Counted from the first letter of the stretch, positions 10,450-23,900 are shown. The stretch: 64,000 nucleotides of DNA from Hyparrhenia diplandra (GCA_015847255.1 JADLZK010007344.1:62001-126000), one strand, 5' to 3'. The notes: generated by a model from the letters alone, not told the origin. Numbers and translations: made by a program.

Positions 10450-13400
10450 ATGGCAGGTTCCACGGTAACGGATGATTCAGCTGCTAGCACAACTGGAATA
10501 AGGGATGATGAACGCAGTCTCTCCGGCGAGTCCTTGTCAGAGTGGAGGTCCTGTGAGCGGGCAGATAGCGACACCCCTTCAACATCCCCACCCTTCTGGG
10601 ATAGCGACAGTGATGATGATGATCCTGGTGCGTGAATGCACTTGATCTAATGTCTGTTACTTTGGTGTGCTAAATGATTTTTTGTTCTGCATGGTCAAAA
10701 TTTCATTGAGCCACTCATGATTAACATAGTTGATATAGTAGCTTGTTCCCAAAGTCTTGACATCTTACAAAAGCTCTGGTCGAAAAGTTTTTTAGCCGTA
10801 AGGCAGAGTGTGCATTTTGTTCAGTCATTGATTATTGAATGCTCGCTGAAGGCCTGTGGTTGGCTGGATTTGTCTGTCAGTTACATATGTAGTCCAACCA
10901 TGCTGTGCTCACGCACAAGGAGGCTGGTAATTTAAGAAACAGAGAGCGGACAATGCTTACCGTTGCTAAATGGACTGGTATCACTCATAAATATTTTTAT
11001 ACAATGTTCTAGAAGGTAATAGGCTGCCATCTAGGCGTTACTGCCACCCGTGCTGCTACACAATTTGAAGCTGTCGACAGTCTGGGCAGTTTGATTGACT
11101 AGGTGGTCCAAGTTTGGTGACTAATTCGCGACTGGCAGAGTGGGGCATGTGCCAGCTGGTTGGGAGGAGAATGAAAAGGTGCAGGCGGAGATGTGGAAGA
11201 AGGGGATGATGGTGATGGTCAGTTAGCGGCAGATTCCATGAAGCAAAGGCTATGACTGCTTCTTGAAACCTCCGGACTGTTGGTTTCTATCGGTCGTGGG
11301 GGAGGAAAATGGGAGGGTGGAGGTGGACAAGGGAGTTAGTTGTGGTGATGGCGGCTGCTAAGGAGTGGAGGATGTAAAAACATCTTTTGGTTATTCTGGG
11401 CATCTTGCTTGAAATCTGGGTCTGTTTTTCTAAAGTGGAAACATCTTTTTAAGTTTTTGGGGTTGTGCAAGGTCAGGAAAAATAACCATTGTTGGCACTG
11501 GGAGAGTAAGCGTCTATTAGGAATATAAGCACGTGCCTCATCAGAAGTGAATTTTTTAGTATTTTTCCAGTTATGTACAGTCCAAAAAGGTACCTGTTCT
11601 AGCATTGGGGGCATACCAATTGGTCCCTACAGGCAGTGCCATAGCACCTGAGGTGACTTGATGTTTCAGGCACGACAGTGAATGGTGCTTATCACTGACT
11701 CACGTTTGTTATCTAATCCTGACTGATAGTATTACCCGTGTGATGCTTCAGTTTATCCTAATACCTGTCACTCATGGAAAAAAAAAACATAGATAGTGAC
11801 TGAGTCAAAATGTTGGATAAGTCTTGTCTCTGCGATCAGATTCAGATTGCATGCACATTAGAGCTTGAAATAAATCGGATGACTTTCACATATTATCCTA
11901 TGAACAAAAAGAAAACTTTATGAGTCCACTGACATTCTTTATTGAGAGCATCCGCGTGACCTTGATTATTGCCACTCTGTCTTACCTTTTTTGTAAATTT
12001 CAATAATTATATTTACTAATGTATATTCCTTTTTGTGAGTACTAAACTGCAATAGGACTTTCTAAAAGGTCATGTTTTTTTTTATCTCGATCACACAGGC
12101 TACAATGGTTCCAAATCGACCAACCACCCAAAATGATAGAATTGAGCCCTTTTTTGACCTGATGATCATCAAATCTCATTTGTTCTAGCCCATCAATCAT
12201 CAAAATAAAGGTCATGAGGTTATGGGGTTAGGTCCTGCAAGGATAAATCTAGGTCTAATAGGCGGCTACTCTCCCATCCCAAGTGTGGTTCAGCCTATTG
12301 CAAATAAGGTTTTGCAATAGGCTGAACCACTGTATATTGCTAAACACAGGTTGTGGCGAATGATCGTTTGTCTACTGAGCCTGATCACAAAGCGACAACG
12401 CTTAGAGTGTGGTAATCCCTGATGTTGGCTGTCCAACACCTACTAATTTTGCATGCTGATCATGCTCTAATTGATTTTAGACTCTATTTTCTGTTGCTGC
12501 AAAGGATAAATCTAGGTCTGTCCTTGATTCAAGTCTTTAACATTGTATTGTTCATAATATTTTTCAAAGATAACATGTTTGTGACCTAAGTTCTAAAGTT
12601 TTTGTTTTGTCCTGTTCATAGCTCATTTTGTTGAATTACCATAACAGGGACCCAAGCCTTCCGGAATTGTTTGGGCGTTACACTTGGAGGATTGAAAACT
12701 TCTCAAAGGAGAAGAAAAGAGAAATGAAAAAAGTGAGCCATTTGAAGCTGGTGGTTTCAAATGGTAAAGTTCTTGATGGCAATTATCTAGAAAACATTCT
12801 CTTCATGTTTCTCTTTTCTGCCTTTTCTTTCCATAAACTTAAGCATTGCTCTCGGTATCTAACCTAGCTTCAAATTGGGCACTTTCGAGGAATGAAATAT
12901 ACGCTCCTTATAATGCTATGATGAACTAACTGCCTTTTCATTTTGGACCGTTAAATATGGCACCATTCATGATTGCTAGTGTTTCACAATTTGCCTTATA
13001 TCTTTTAGATCAATCAGTTAATGGATGGCATTGCTAGAAGCGTGCATGTATTTCCTGTATGCACTTGTTGAACTCGAATTGTATCATTTTTTTTTTTCAT
13101 GTTGGTACCTATGGGTGCTAAACATGTTATTTTCTCAGTATATTTCTCTTGTTGCACTCCACTCTTATACAATTACAACCCTAAAGCCTAACATTATGTT
13201 GTCAATGTGTTCTGATATATTTACTCTTGCCCCAAAGAGCACTACTTTTTGTGGCACTGTGATAAATAGCATTTATATCTTACTGATAATGATTACTTTT
13301 CTCCGGTGTATTGATTGAAAATGTTGGCACCTAACCTGGGGATTGGAACAACTAAACACATTTCCCCTAATGTGTGCCATTTGCCCATTTGCATAACTAG

Positions 13401-16400
13401 TTGGCGTTATATGTTTCTTTTTTGTCAAATGGTCCGTTTGGTGGTTGTGGGGAGTTAGAAGCAAGGAATTGGAGTAAATAGTCCTGTTTTACACCCTTTT
13501 AGTTTTAACCTAGCACATTGCCGTCGACATATATGATATACCCCATGTTTTTGCTTTTTTTGTCTCTGTGGAAAGCTGTTGGTATCAGAAATCATAGTTT
13601 TATTCATGGCCTAGTATCCTTTACTCCTGTCTCATTTTTCTGGTGTACATATTCTGAATGCTAACATGCTGACTCCTTTGTTATTTTTCCACAAATTTAT
13701 TACACAGGTATATTTCTTGTATACCCTCAAGGATGTGATGTCTCTAATCATCTTTCATTATTCCTTTGCGTTGCTAATCATGACAAACTTCTCCCAGGTT
13801 TGATGCTGTGTCTGCTGCAATCTTTTTTACATGCCAGTCGCGGTACTGAGATTACCTTTCTGATCCTAATCTGACTATTCCAGGATGGAGTCATTTTGCA
13901 CAGTTCACTATAGCTGTAGCCAATATAGATCTAAAAAAGATGAAGTACTCAGGTGGCGGAACTTGGTTTTATTTTCTTCTTGGAAGGTACCCACAACAGC
14001 TATCTTGACATTATCTTCAGGCATTAATTAAGTAAGCTTTGTAGATACTTTGCATAGGTTCTGGAAGAAGGAACATGATTGGGGATGGAAAAAGTTTATG
14101 GAGCTATCAAAAGATCCAGGATGGTTTTTCTTGTTGGCGATGTTCTTGAAATCATAGCTCAAGTTCAGGTTATCAGGTAGCTAATCAGTATCAGCTCTGA
14201 TTGATAGTGCTTCTGATTCATAGATTCATGGGATTTCTACATATAGACTGCCAATATATGTTAAAATTGTGTTGCTCCCAGCAAACCCATTACAATTCTG
14301 CTGTGACCATTCCTGTGAAAGCATAATGTTGCATTTGCTCTGATTTATAACCCTTTTTGGCGTCATTATAGCCTTCAGTAACTTATACAAATGATCAAAC
14401 TATCGTTGTACTCATCTAATTCTGTATTTCTGTATATGGGGCAATTTGCCCATTTATGTTTGTTTGCTATATTGGCAAATGCTAACATCAGACTGCTATA
14501 TCTTTTTTGACATTCAAGGAAAAAGTGGATAGACCTTTTCGTTGCCTTGACCGTCCTTATCGGAGAGAATTAATCGCATCTATATGACAAATGTGGAACA
14601 AATCTACCGGCGTTTTGTTGAGGGCGAAGAAGCAAATTAAGCAAGCTCGTTGAGGACAAAATGAAATGGTCCAGGTTAGACAGTTGGCTTTCCTAGATTA
14701 ATCTGTCATAATAAATTGGTCAGTGTCTCTTTCTGCTGTTTTATAATTTATATATACTTTCTGCCATTGAAATCTTTGTTGGTCTTGCAGTTTTTGTGGT
14801 TTCTGGTCAGCAATTGACCCAAACACCAGGCATCGCATGTCAGGGGAAAAGACTGACACTATATTGAAAATGTTAGTGAAGCAATTCTTTGTAGAGAAAG
14901 AAGTTACTTCCACATTAGTGATGGACTCTTTGTATACGAGTCTGAAGGCACTTGAATACGGATGAAGGGCATGAAGGCAAACCAAAATTAGCAGATTTGG
15001 AAGAACTACCTAAGCCTATGGTCCATGTTGACATGGACATGTTTGTTTTGGCTGATGATGTTATAGCTTTGCTTGAGGAGAGCAGCCTTAGAACCCTTGC
15101 CTTGTCAACCTGCTTAGCCCCCAAGGATGACAAAACTTCCCAAAGCATGAAGGTAGGGATAATATAATTTGATATGTTATATCTTGGTTTTATTTTCAAG
15201 TTTTGCCCATCTTAGTAGTTGTCTGTTTCCTTTGCCATAGAACCTCGATCAATTATGTTCACGATAATTTTGTTGCTAGTTTCCCATGCCTACGTGCAGG
15301 TAATCCTTTTGAACTCGTCTGGATTGGTTTTAGTTTCTGACAGCTGTTTAATGAACAAGTTGATAACTGTGTTTACTATTACTCTCATCACATACACAAA
15401 TATGAAATACCTTACCTGTTCTTACTCATAGGCTTGACCCTTGTTGAAAGAGAGGTGTTCCATTTCCAGCCAGAACAGCCTAGCATATGACATTAGCTGA
15501 GATATGTTCTGTTTATACAAACAAATATTTGAGGTCCCTAAAGTTTAGCAACTAAAGTTTAGTCACTTTTAGTCCCTAAAATGCCAAATGCCTGACTAAA
15601 AGTGACTAAAGTAGTTTAGTCCCCTTTAGTTCCCCAAGGGGTGACCAAACGTGACTTAACTTTAGGGGGGGTGGCTAAAGGAACCAAACACCCCCTTTGT
15701 ATGTTCTCTAAACTATCTTGGTAGGCTGGTCAACAGTTAGCCTGTTTTTCATTGCATGATATTGACTACTTGCTATGTTTATATTTTGAGAAGTGAAATC
15801 ACTGTTGCATAGAATCATTTTTTATGCTTGTCTTCGTAGGATGGCAATTCTGGTGAGGTTTACAAAAGTTTCTATGGAGCGTGAGGAAAGAGGCGCCTAA
15901 CTGAGCTTGGTCAGAAGATACTAGAGACATTTGTGCTATCTCATATATTTAGGTAGCGATTGATGTATCCATTTTGATCTTTGTGATTACTTAAATTGGA
16001 TTGATTTTCTTGGTCACGTAGGAACTGATAGGTCCTGACTCTACTGCCTTAAAACCAGACATAGCAAACTGAACTGATGGTTTGATCAGAATGTTGAGCA
16101 AAACAAATGGCTTAGGTTGGATCGTAGTTACTGCCTCACTGGGACTGCAGTTGATGCTAATGTTATCCGATCCATGGGTCAAAATCAATGTGGGTCGCTG
16201 CCCTGTTGCCACATACATCGAGATGTATCAATGAGCAAAATGGGGAGGGGTGGGGGGTGGGGGGGGATATGGAGGAGGATGTTGCTTAGATGTGAGAGGA
16301 ACTCAGTATCGAAGAGGGACACCGGCCACTGGTGGTGTATAGCATTAGCACCATGCCATGGCAATAGCAGTTAGAGCTGACATGATGGTGGGTTGCATAT

Positions 16401-19400
16401 CCATATACCGATCGAGAGCCAGCCTTTAATGGGACAACGTGCACAGCCCAATTTACCTTTTTTTCTTTTTCTTTGGTATTTAATTACTTGTGCTGATCTT
16501 GGTAACTATTCATATGTTACATATCAAAAGCTCATCAAACTGGGCCATCAACCTAGATTTGTTGGGATCACTTTCGATCCAATCCCCTTCGACTTGTTTT
16601 TTCTAGACACATGTGATGCTGTGCCCCCGTCCCTGTCTCTCACCTGTGACCCAGTCAGGTAAATTTTGTGGTGATTAATAGTTGGATAGAGTTGTGGAAA
16701 TACTACTACTATAAATCTTATATGAAGCCTCTCTCAGCTTAGCTTATTACGACCATTTACACAAATATATGACTGATACATGTTCACCAACTATTTTTTT
16801 GTGACTGCAAATGCGAATATCAAACCCAGAAGACACTAAAATACATTTTCTAGTTATTTATACACTAAAAAAAAAAAAAAAAAGGAAGGCCTATTTTATA
16901 GTAGTTAGGTTTGAATTTCAAAAGAAAAACTTGGGTAGTGGAATTTCTTTTAAATCGCTGGCCAGCTATGTTATAAGCTGACTGTTTCTTCTGCTTCTTA
17001 CATTTTGTTTTGTTAGTGGGATTGAAGGTGCATACCAAAAAGCTGTTGCTTTGAAAAGGCAAGAGGAGCTTATTCGTGAGGAAGAGGAGGAGGCTGGGCT
17101 TCTTGAACATCAGATAAAGAGGGAAAGCGTGGTGGCGCAAATGAAAAGGACAAGCGCCCCCAAGAAAAAAGCAGGTGTTAGTTCCTTACATGCATTAGTT
17201 TTTTTTTTTTTTCTCAGTTTCTTATATTGAACCATATTATGTTAAAGTTTATTAATGGCACATTTAGAAATGGCTCTTTAGCCGTCGGTTTCTGGAATAG
17301 TTCTCACTTAAGAATATCTGCAAGCTAGAATCTATAGTTCTTCTTTGTGTCTCTTATTAATTTATTTGGACTTGGTATAATACTATAATGGCGCATGACT
17401 TGAAAAAAAATAAGTTACGTTTCAGCAGGGTTAGTTGCCTTTCTTGACTTCTTGTTACTGAAGAAAGGAGTTGTTCAAGATTTCTTATTCTTTACCCTTA
17501 GTTCTATTAACTTATGCCTCTATCACTTTCGTGCGTGTATTGTCCTATTCATCATGAACTTGATTTTTTTTCAGACCAAGCAAAAGAAGAACAACCGTAA
17601 GGCTAAAGACAAGGAAAGAGATGAGAAATCACGAGGTTAAAGTTCTTGAAAGGCTTCGTGATGAAACTACCATTGATATTAGTGATGGCTTACCAGCTAA
17701 GGTGGAAGTGATAGCAAAGGTTGATGCCTTGGAAGAAGGTTCTTCAGATGGGTCAGACATGCCAAACAGGTCAGTGAACACTTGAAAACAAGTTGTGCAT
17801 CCACGTTCTTGTAAGATTGGCATTTGCTCCATCTAGACTTATGTGCAGAGGAAAACATCAACGTAACAAGGGCTTAAGCATTACTGGCTTTTGCGAAGAA
17901 GGTGATGGTCTTCCCTCCACTTCTAGTGTTACTGGTGGTTCAGGCCGCAATAGTTCTGGCTGCGGCACTGCTCCAAAAACTGGACCAGGATACTGTTCTA
18001 CTTACCTTGAGAGATAAACTTAAGTAAGCTAGGGCAGCGTCTGCGAGGTGAATTTAGTATTTCAAAAAAATCTGTCTTCGTTTTATCATGAAATTTATAG
18101 TTTGGCTACTACATCTTCTGTGTATGAGCAACTGAAGGATCTGAATTATGACTTAGTTTTTTATGTGATGCATATCTTAAACATGCCCTCATATTGTAAC
18201 TAAGTTCCTTTATGTTTGGAAGTCAACATTTCTTAACTTTGACCATCAGTAGCTAAAAGTTTATAAAGATTGCCATGGTTAATGCTTCAACATTATTTAA
18301 CTCTTTCAATTTGAAACAATATTGTGTTAATGGGTTCTTATTTTTTCCCTGTGAAACACATGGTACATGTACCAGTCACTTGAATGATGTGTTGATGGGT
18401 TTTTATTTTCAGCTTACATAAGGAATGCTCGGTGTTTACTTCATTCATAGTAAATGTCAACCGATTTGTTTCTGTAACTATGTTTGTTTTGCATTTTTTT
18501 TTCAGAAAAACATCGAGGGGGCAGAAACTTCTCAAAGCTCATTTTGAAGCTAGGGATGCAAAAAGCGAAGGCAGAAGAATCTTCCGACTCATCTAATTCT
18601 TTGGATAAGCCATCTGATGTTCCAGAGAGCCCCGGCGCATTCCTCACAAGATACAGTTGATCTTAAAGTTAACAGAACACCAAATAAGGATGCCTCTGTG
18701 GTCAACCCTGTCCTGGAGGAATCTGTTTCAGGCGTACCAGTCACTGCAAACAAAGATAATGCATCGAGTTTGAAAATGAAAGTCACCATGGCATCTCCTT
18801 GCTCAAAATTACATCCAGCTGATATGGATAAAGATGCCCCTCTTCCTTCTAAATCACCACGAATCAATAGAGCTGCTCCGGTTCCTCCCTAAACTGCCTT
18901 CGGCTGATAAAGCAATGCCAGTTCCCTCGAAGCTACCTTCGGCTGATAAAGCTTCTCAGTTCCTCCAAAATCTCGTCCAGTAAGCAAAGCAGCTCTGGTT
19001 AGTCCCAAATCTCCTGCAGTTGACAAAGCAACTCCAGTTCATCCCAAATCTCCAGCAGTTGACAAAGCAACTTCAGTTCGTCCCAAATCTCCAGCAGTTG
19101 ACAAAGCAATTCAGTTTGTCCCAAATCTCCAATAGTTGGCAAAAGCAACTCCAGTTCGTTCTCAATCTCCAGCAGTTGACAAAGCAACTCTGGTTTGTCC
19201 TCAACCTCCAGCAGTTGACAAAGCAACTCCAGTTCGTCCTCAATCTCCAGCCATTGACAAAGCAACTCCAGTTCGCCCAAAATCTCCAGCCATTGATAAA
19301 GCTTAGCTCCAATTCCTCCCAGATCTCCACCTGTTGACAAAGCCTCTCCAGCTCTGCCAAAATCACTATCAGGTGCTAAAGATGCGCCTGTTCCTTCAAG

Positions 19401-20626
19401 GTAAGCTGCAAATTGATAGGTTTTATTCCAGCACCCCCAAGATTATCACAAGTTGATAAAGCTGCCCTGCCTTCTTCAGAACAGCCACATATATCGCCAG
19501 CTACTAATTCTGAAGCTCAAGGGGCAACTACTTCTAGGAAGGTCACAGTCAGCTCAGTTTTGGAGGTTGCTGCAGCATCAGGCCTTCAAGTGCTCTGTGT
19601 TACCCACACCAAGATCAACTGCACCAGCTGCTTCACATATTCAAACTTCCACATTGCTTTCCTTTCGATGAGTGAAGCAGCTGGGAGAAGGTCAGTAAAT
19701 GATCCTTCCTTTTTCTGCCCCATCTTATACTCCACAGACCTACCGAAATGCAATAGTTGGTAAGACTGGTCTGGCTACAACGTCTGCAAGCCTTGCATAT
19801 CAGTCTTCTTCTCTGGGTCAAGATACTGCTCCTTCACAGCCTCTATCAGCATATGCATCAAGTACAGCAGTCATGATGCCTCCTGCGGGGAAGATCTGAT
19901 CAGTCATCAGCTAGGCATGGATTCAGGTCTGGGTCTGGGAAGTTAGAAGCACATGACAGCTGGCAGCAGTGGAAGGTGACAGTAATGTTGATATGCATCT
20001 CTGGAGGGACCACGCCCCTTATCAACAAATGACCAACAGTCAAGCATATGTTGATCAGCAAGCATGCAGCAGAGGAACAGAAAAGTTCAGCAGGCATTCT
20101 GGACTGCAAGCTAGGCAGTTCAAAGCGAGACATCCGCTAGTCATGTCTGGCACCAACCACAGGGGCCGGTGGCAGAAGAATTTCCACACCTTGACATCAT
20201 AAACGATTTGCTTGAAAGGACCAGATCAATGGCAGTATACCAGAGTCATTTCGTCAAGATTACAATGCGTTTGGCCTGCCGTTTTCACCTAGAGGGAACT
20301 TGTCAGATATGGACATGGACATGGCCTCTGTTAGAAGCCCCGCTCGGTTCAATTCAACCAAGTATGACGGTGGATTCTCAGGAGCCTATGACATAAATGC
20401 TGTCAATGGGTTGAGGGAACGGCAGTTTCCCTCGTTGGATAGTTACTCTAATGGCCTGTCTGATGTGAGTGCTTCAAAGCCTTGGCTGAATGGCTCTCCT
20501 AGTCCATCAGTGAGCCTTGGGGTCAACACAAATGGATACCACCCCCAGGTGGGGGACTACACCAATCCGGGAAGTGGAGTGAATGGAGTCTCCTTGTGGC
20601 GTCGCCATGCCAACGGGCGCTGGTAA
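10450..20626 (+). CDS. MATH/TRAF-domain adaptor, TRAF1a/1b (MUSE13/14) type
   Basis: Homologous by motif to the plant TRAF1a/1b adaptors, which in Arabidopsis link NLR immune receptors to SCF-mediated turnover and also act in autophagy. The start is ATG 10450, with GTPSTSPP-like (DTPSTSPPFWDSDSDDD) acidic N-terminus. Exons by splice sites: 10410-10631, 12648-12763, 13708-13797, 13884-13952, 14045-14176, 14519-14674, 14791-15152, 15840-15952, 17017-17174, 17575-17769, 17849-18023, 18506-19400 and 19432-20626. The MATH domain runs from GRYTWRIENFSKE through NHLSLFLCVANHDKLLP, WSHFAQFTIAVANID and FWKKEHDWGWKKFMEL. A coiled, charged middle follows (ALKRQEELIREEEE, then AKQKKNNRKAKDKERDEK), then a Pro/Ser/Lys repeat array and a C-terminus with EEFPHLDIINDLLE and the stop at 20624-20626. 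At least ten one-base frame changes occur, several in A- or T-runs. All splice sites look usable. Confidence 0.82.
10632..12647. other. Large intron of the TRAF-like gene
   Basis: About 2 kb between the N-terminal exon and the first MATH exon. The phrase ggataaatctaggtct occurs near 12240 and again near 12505, and gcaataggctgaacca-like sequence appears twice (about 12290 and 12315), the second partly inverted. No transposon ends or coding region could be fixed. Confidence 0.4.
15533..15700. mobile_element. MITE-like insertion in a TRAF-gene intron
   Basis: Lies in the intron between 15152 and 15840. The left side reads ggtccctaaagtttag. The right side reads taactttaggg followed by ggctaaaggaaccaaacacc. 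Repeated tttagtc/gactaaa words make it strongly self-complementary. The ctttagggac/gttccttta termini resemble a common grass hAT-type MITE. Its exact ends and target duplication are not certain. Confidence 0.5.
16240..16270 (+). other. G-run cluster in a TRAF-gene intron
   Basis: Runs of 4, 4, 6 and 8 G, separated by single A or T bases, occupy roughly 16242-16266. By pattern this is a potential G-quadruplex on the sense strand of the pre-mRNA. It is also a place where base-calling of run length is unreliable. Confidence 0.4.
18960..19375 (+). repeat. 39-bp coding minisatellite in the TRAF-like gene
   Basis: About ten tandem copies of a 39-bp unit encode variants of SPAVDKATPVRPK (the unit DNA reads like tctccagcagttgacaaagc plus aactccagttcgtcccaaa). 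Copies differ by point changes, and some by 1-bp indels that shift the frame. The array sits in the disordered region between the charged middle and the C-terminus. Related but looser LPSADKA.PVPSK units precede it from about 18885. Confidence 0.8.
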
Positions 20627-22127
20627 TGTGAGATGCCTGTATACAATCATACAGTCAGAATAATGTTTGTTGTAACAGATGGTTTCGGGCCTGAGCTGAT
20701 GTGCCATGTAATTAAAAGTTTTTTAAAGTTTTAAAAGGGAAAGAAAAAGAGATACATCCTGTAAAGTCTGTGCCTTGATTAGGCTAATTTGAGTGCTGTT
20801 CTGCTTAAACTGTCCTAACGTTCTGCTTAAAAGCTAAATTTGGCGGTGGCCGGTGGGAAAAGGAACCGTATGAAGGTTAGTTAATCCGACGATTTTTTTG
20901 TAGCGATGGTGCGATATAACTGGCTGCTCTCAGTGCTTCAGTGCTCCTGCTAAACAAGTAAGTACTCTGTCCAAAAAATATGAACTGCTTTGCAAAATAA
21001 TGACCTTTTGGAAGATCTGAGTGAAAGTTCTAAATCTGTAATAATTACAATTATCTTTTAAATAGGTAGTGCAAAAACTATAAATTAATATACAATGATT
21101 TGTCTTCAGAAGTATTCTTAAAAATATATCCGTTAGGATGTTCTATATTCTAGCCAAAATTAGTGGTCCAAGCTGAGTTTTGGGGGCCTGTCGTTCTTAT
21201 GGAAAATAGTATTTGCAGTATGAAGGGTGTACGTTGTTTAAGTTTGTCTAAGTCAAATTTATTTAACTTTGACAAAAAAAATGCATTAAATGTCTACAAT
21301 ACAGTATAGAATAAATACGTTGTTAAGACAATTTATGCTGGATTTATTGGAAGCTAGTCTAATTTTTTTTGTAACTGTTGAATTAATTTTTCTATTTAAA
21401 CTTGGTTAAAATTAGAAAATATAACTTAGACACTAAAAACAAAGCGACCTATCTTTTTTTTAATTAGACGGAGCAATGCTCAGGCTTGATTCTAGCTGTA
21501 TTTGCAGAGGAGACAGTGACTTGCGATAATGATTTCGACCATGTTGTCGCTGCTCATATAATTTATTTTTTTTATAAGACGTACTAGGATTTGAAAAGTC
21601 ACACTCTCTTTGCTTTAAATAAGTTACACACGTGGCTGTCAACCACTGATTCCTCGCAAACTGATAAGGCAGCTTCCAGCCTTGCGCATTGGCAAGGGAA
21701 GTTGCTCACCCAAGCCGACCCAAACACTCCCGTTAGACCAGTCCTTTCTTGGCAGCCAATTCATTTCCTTGCTTCGTTAAAGCCAGTACGGCTGACAGTG
21801 GGGGCCAAACCCTCCTAAACCCACCCCGCCACTGTAAATGAGGAGTCACTTCACCCGCCCCACCGTATAAAACAATTTGCTCAATCTGCCCCATGATGCA
21901 CTCAGCTCGCCCGCCCCACGCCCACGCCGAAAGTTTTGGTAGCGCCCGTCTTCTCCATATTAAAACCCACCCAAAAATCTCGTTTTGCCCGCCCGTTAGC
22001 GTGGAAAAAGCCAACCATCTAAGGGTGCTCCATTATCATCACTAAGCTCTATTCTCATAGTCGGCGTCTTCTATGAACCAAAGGCATAGTAGGCGTACGG
22101 GGAGAAAAATACAAATCACGGAGTGCG
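20627..22127. other. Gap downstream of the TRAF-like gene
   Basis: The first 200 bases are likely 3' UTR. Further on, gtactctgtccaaaaaatatgaact (about 20960) and a matching region ending gacggagcaat (about 21470) look like the degenerate ends of a roughly 500-bp Stowaway-like element. Nothing coding is supported. A CG-richer patch at 21800-22010 has no recognisable function. Confidence 0.35.
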
Positions 22128-22352
22128 GCATTATCTTGGATTTATTCTAGGATTTTCGGCGTTATGCATTAAGTGGTAGGCGGCGTCCGTCAACGGCGGC
22201 GTCTGTGGTGACCGTGAACTTCAAATTTGAAATTTCGGTCACCGAAGGTGCTCATAGGGGTAGGGTTTGCGTAAGTGTGTTCATAGGGGTGAGTGTGCGT
22301 GCGTGTTGAGTGTATACGCGTTGCGTTGGCTTGTGTAATCTCAAAAAAGTTG
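22128..22352 (+). mobile_element. 5'-truncated SINE copy
   Basis: It shares the 3' body of the complete SINE at 47834-48085: ggatttatt, aggattttcggcg, tatgcattaagt, aaggtgctcataggggtagg, gagtgtgcgtgcgtgttgag and the tail cttgtgtaatct. The tRNA-like head with A and B boxes is missing. An internal gctcataggggt phrase is partly repeated. Confidence 0.6.
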
Positions 22353-22427
22353 CATGGAAGTAGGCTCATCACCCCCCACCAAGCTTGGCAGCCTAGAGCT
22401 TGGACACCTCCAACTTAGTTTGTTCTT

Positions 22428-23370
22428 TGTTTTTTTAATCGAGGTAAACCCCATTTCCATTAAACAGCGGAAATACAAACAGAGTTTTATTACGACAAAC
22501 TTAGACCAAGACCAGAAATGAAAGGATAAAACGGCAGCCTAGACCTATAGGATACAACACCTACAGTCCAAGAGCAACCGAGAGAGTTCAAACAGTTATC
22601 TAACACAGAGTACCTTGGTTAACACAGCCAGCATACATACCATGTCAATCGGCAGAGGGCTAAAAACCAGGGCAAAGACAGTCTCAGAGGCAAACGACTT
22701 AACAGTGAAACAAACATGTAAAATAAACTCCAGAATATGACGAGAAGACATCTCAGTCGGCCCTCGACTCCACCTTCTTCCTTCATCACTCATCTTGATT
22801 GTCGTCGTTGTTGTCCAACTAGAGGAGGGAGTTGTTGTTTCTGGTCTTCTTGTTGAGCAAGTTGACTGCGATCTCAATTGCAGTAGAGATACCAGCTTTG
22901 ATAGTGTCCTCTTCTTCTTTTTGAATATAAACCTGCCCAGTAACTAATTAGGGCACAAGAATGACATACAATAGAAATGGGGTTTTGGATCTTTTTATCA
23001 AAACAAACATTGTTCCTGACTTTCAAATGGCCCAGCAGACAACAGCTATCCCTAGAGTATGGTAAATTTGATTGTCAGGTAACCATTTCTCACACCATTT
23101 CCATGCCATATTACAAAGGAATATTAGAGGCCCCAAAGCAAGAAGCAAAAGTAGCCCATACTGTCTTAGCAATATTGCATTCAAAAACAAATGCTGTATA
23201 CTTTCATGAACTTGAAAAATAACACTCTGGGTTTCCTTGCCATTTCCTTTTTGATCATATTATCCTTAGTTAGAATGGCAATATTCATTATTAGCTATAA
23301 AAAAATCTTGATTTTATTAGGAATTTTAGTCCTCCATATCTTCTTATAGTAGATACCATTATCATTGGAG
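22428..23370 (-). mobile_element. LINE 3' remnant
   Basis: A T-run at the left, about 22430, is the complement of a poly-A tail. On the minus strand, around 22980-23220, a broken frame reads KYTAFVFECNIAKTVWATF and later LLGHLKVRNNVCFDKK. This matches the zf-RVT-like end of plant LINE ORF2, where a WxLWxxRN.xVF pattern is typical. Stops and frame changes show it is dead. The 5' limit is unclear. Confidence 0.5.
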
Positions 23371-23378
23371 GTTAGAAC

Positions 23379-23891
23379 CCATGATTTAAATAAGCGGCTT
23401 ATAGCGCAAAAAAGAGCAGCTCACGCTACGCAATTGCACTTTTGGCGCTATATTATTTATATAACGCCCGTAAAGCTCAAATAGCGTCATAGCTCGCTAT
23501 TATGGCGCTATTGGCAAATTGATCAGCCTAGCCTAATTATTTAGTGATTGAGTGATTTCAGTAACTTTATGGTTGTTTGCTTATGTACTTAACTTGATGC
23601 CTTCATGGTTGTTTGTTTTGAGGATGAGAACTTTATTATATGGTTATCATTATCGCTATGAAATTATCACTTATCAAATTATAATTATATACTTGTCCTG
23701 ATTTCTGTTATTTGAAACAAATAGCGCGCTATTGCGGGGCGCAATAGCGGCGCTTACAGCGTGAACCGCATGCCGACGCTTCGTTCCAAATAGCGCGCGG
23801 CCATAGCTGTCGCTATAGCGACGCTATAGCGGCAATAAGCGTCGAACGGACGCCGCTAAATTTCATATAGGCCAGCGATCTAAAAACATGG
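23379..23891. mobile_element. MITE of gctatagcg-rich type with 9-bp target duplication
   Basis: The 9-bp direct repeat ggttagaac lies at 23370-23378 and 23892-23900. The element starts ccatgattta and ends taaaaacatgg, short imperfect inverted termini. Both flanks of its interior are packed with tatagcg, gcgctat and tagcggcg words that pair with each other, and the middle is AT-rich. Similar words (ccactatagcgccgctaaa) occur in the thioredoxin intron at about 1850. The 9-bp duplication points to a Mutator-related MITE. Confidence 0.6.
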
Positions 23892-23900
23892 GGTTAGAAC

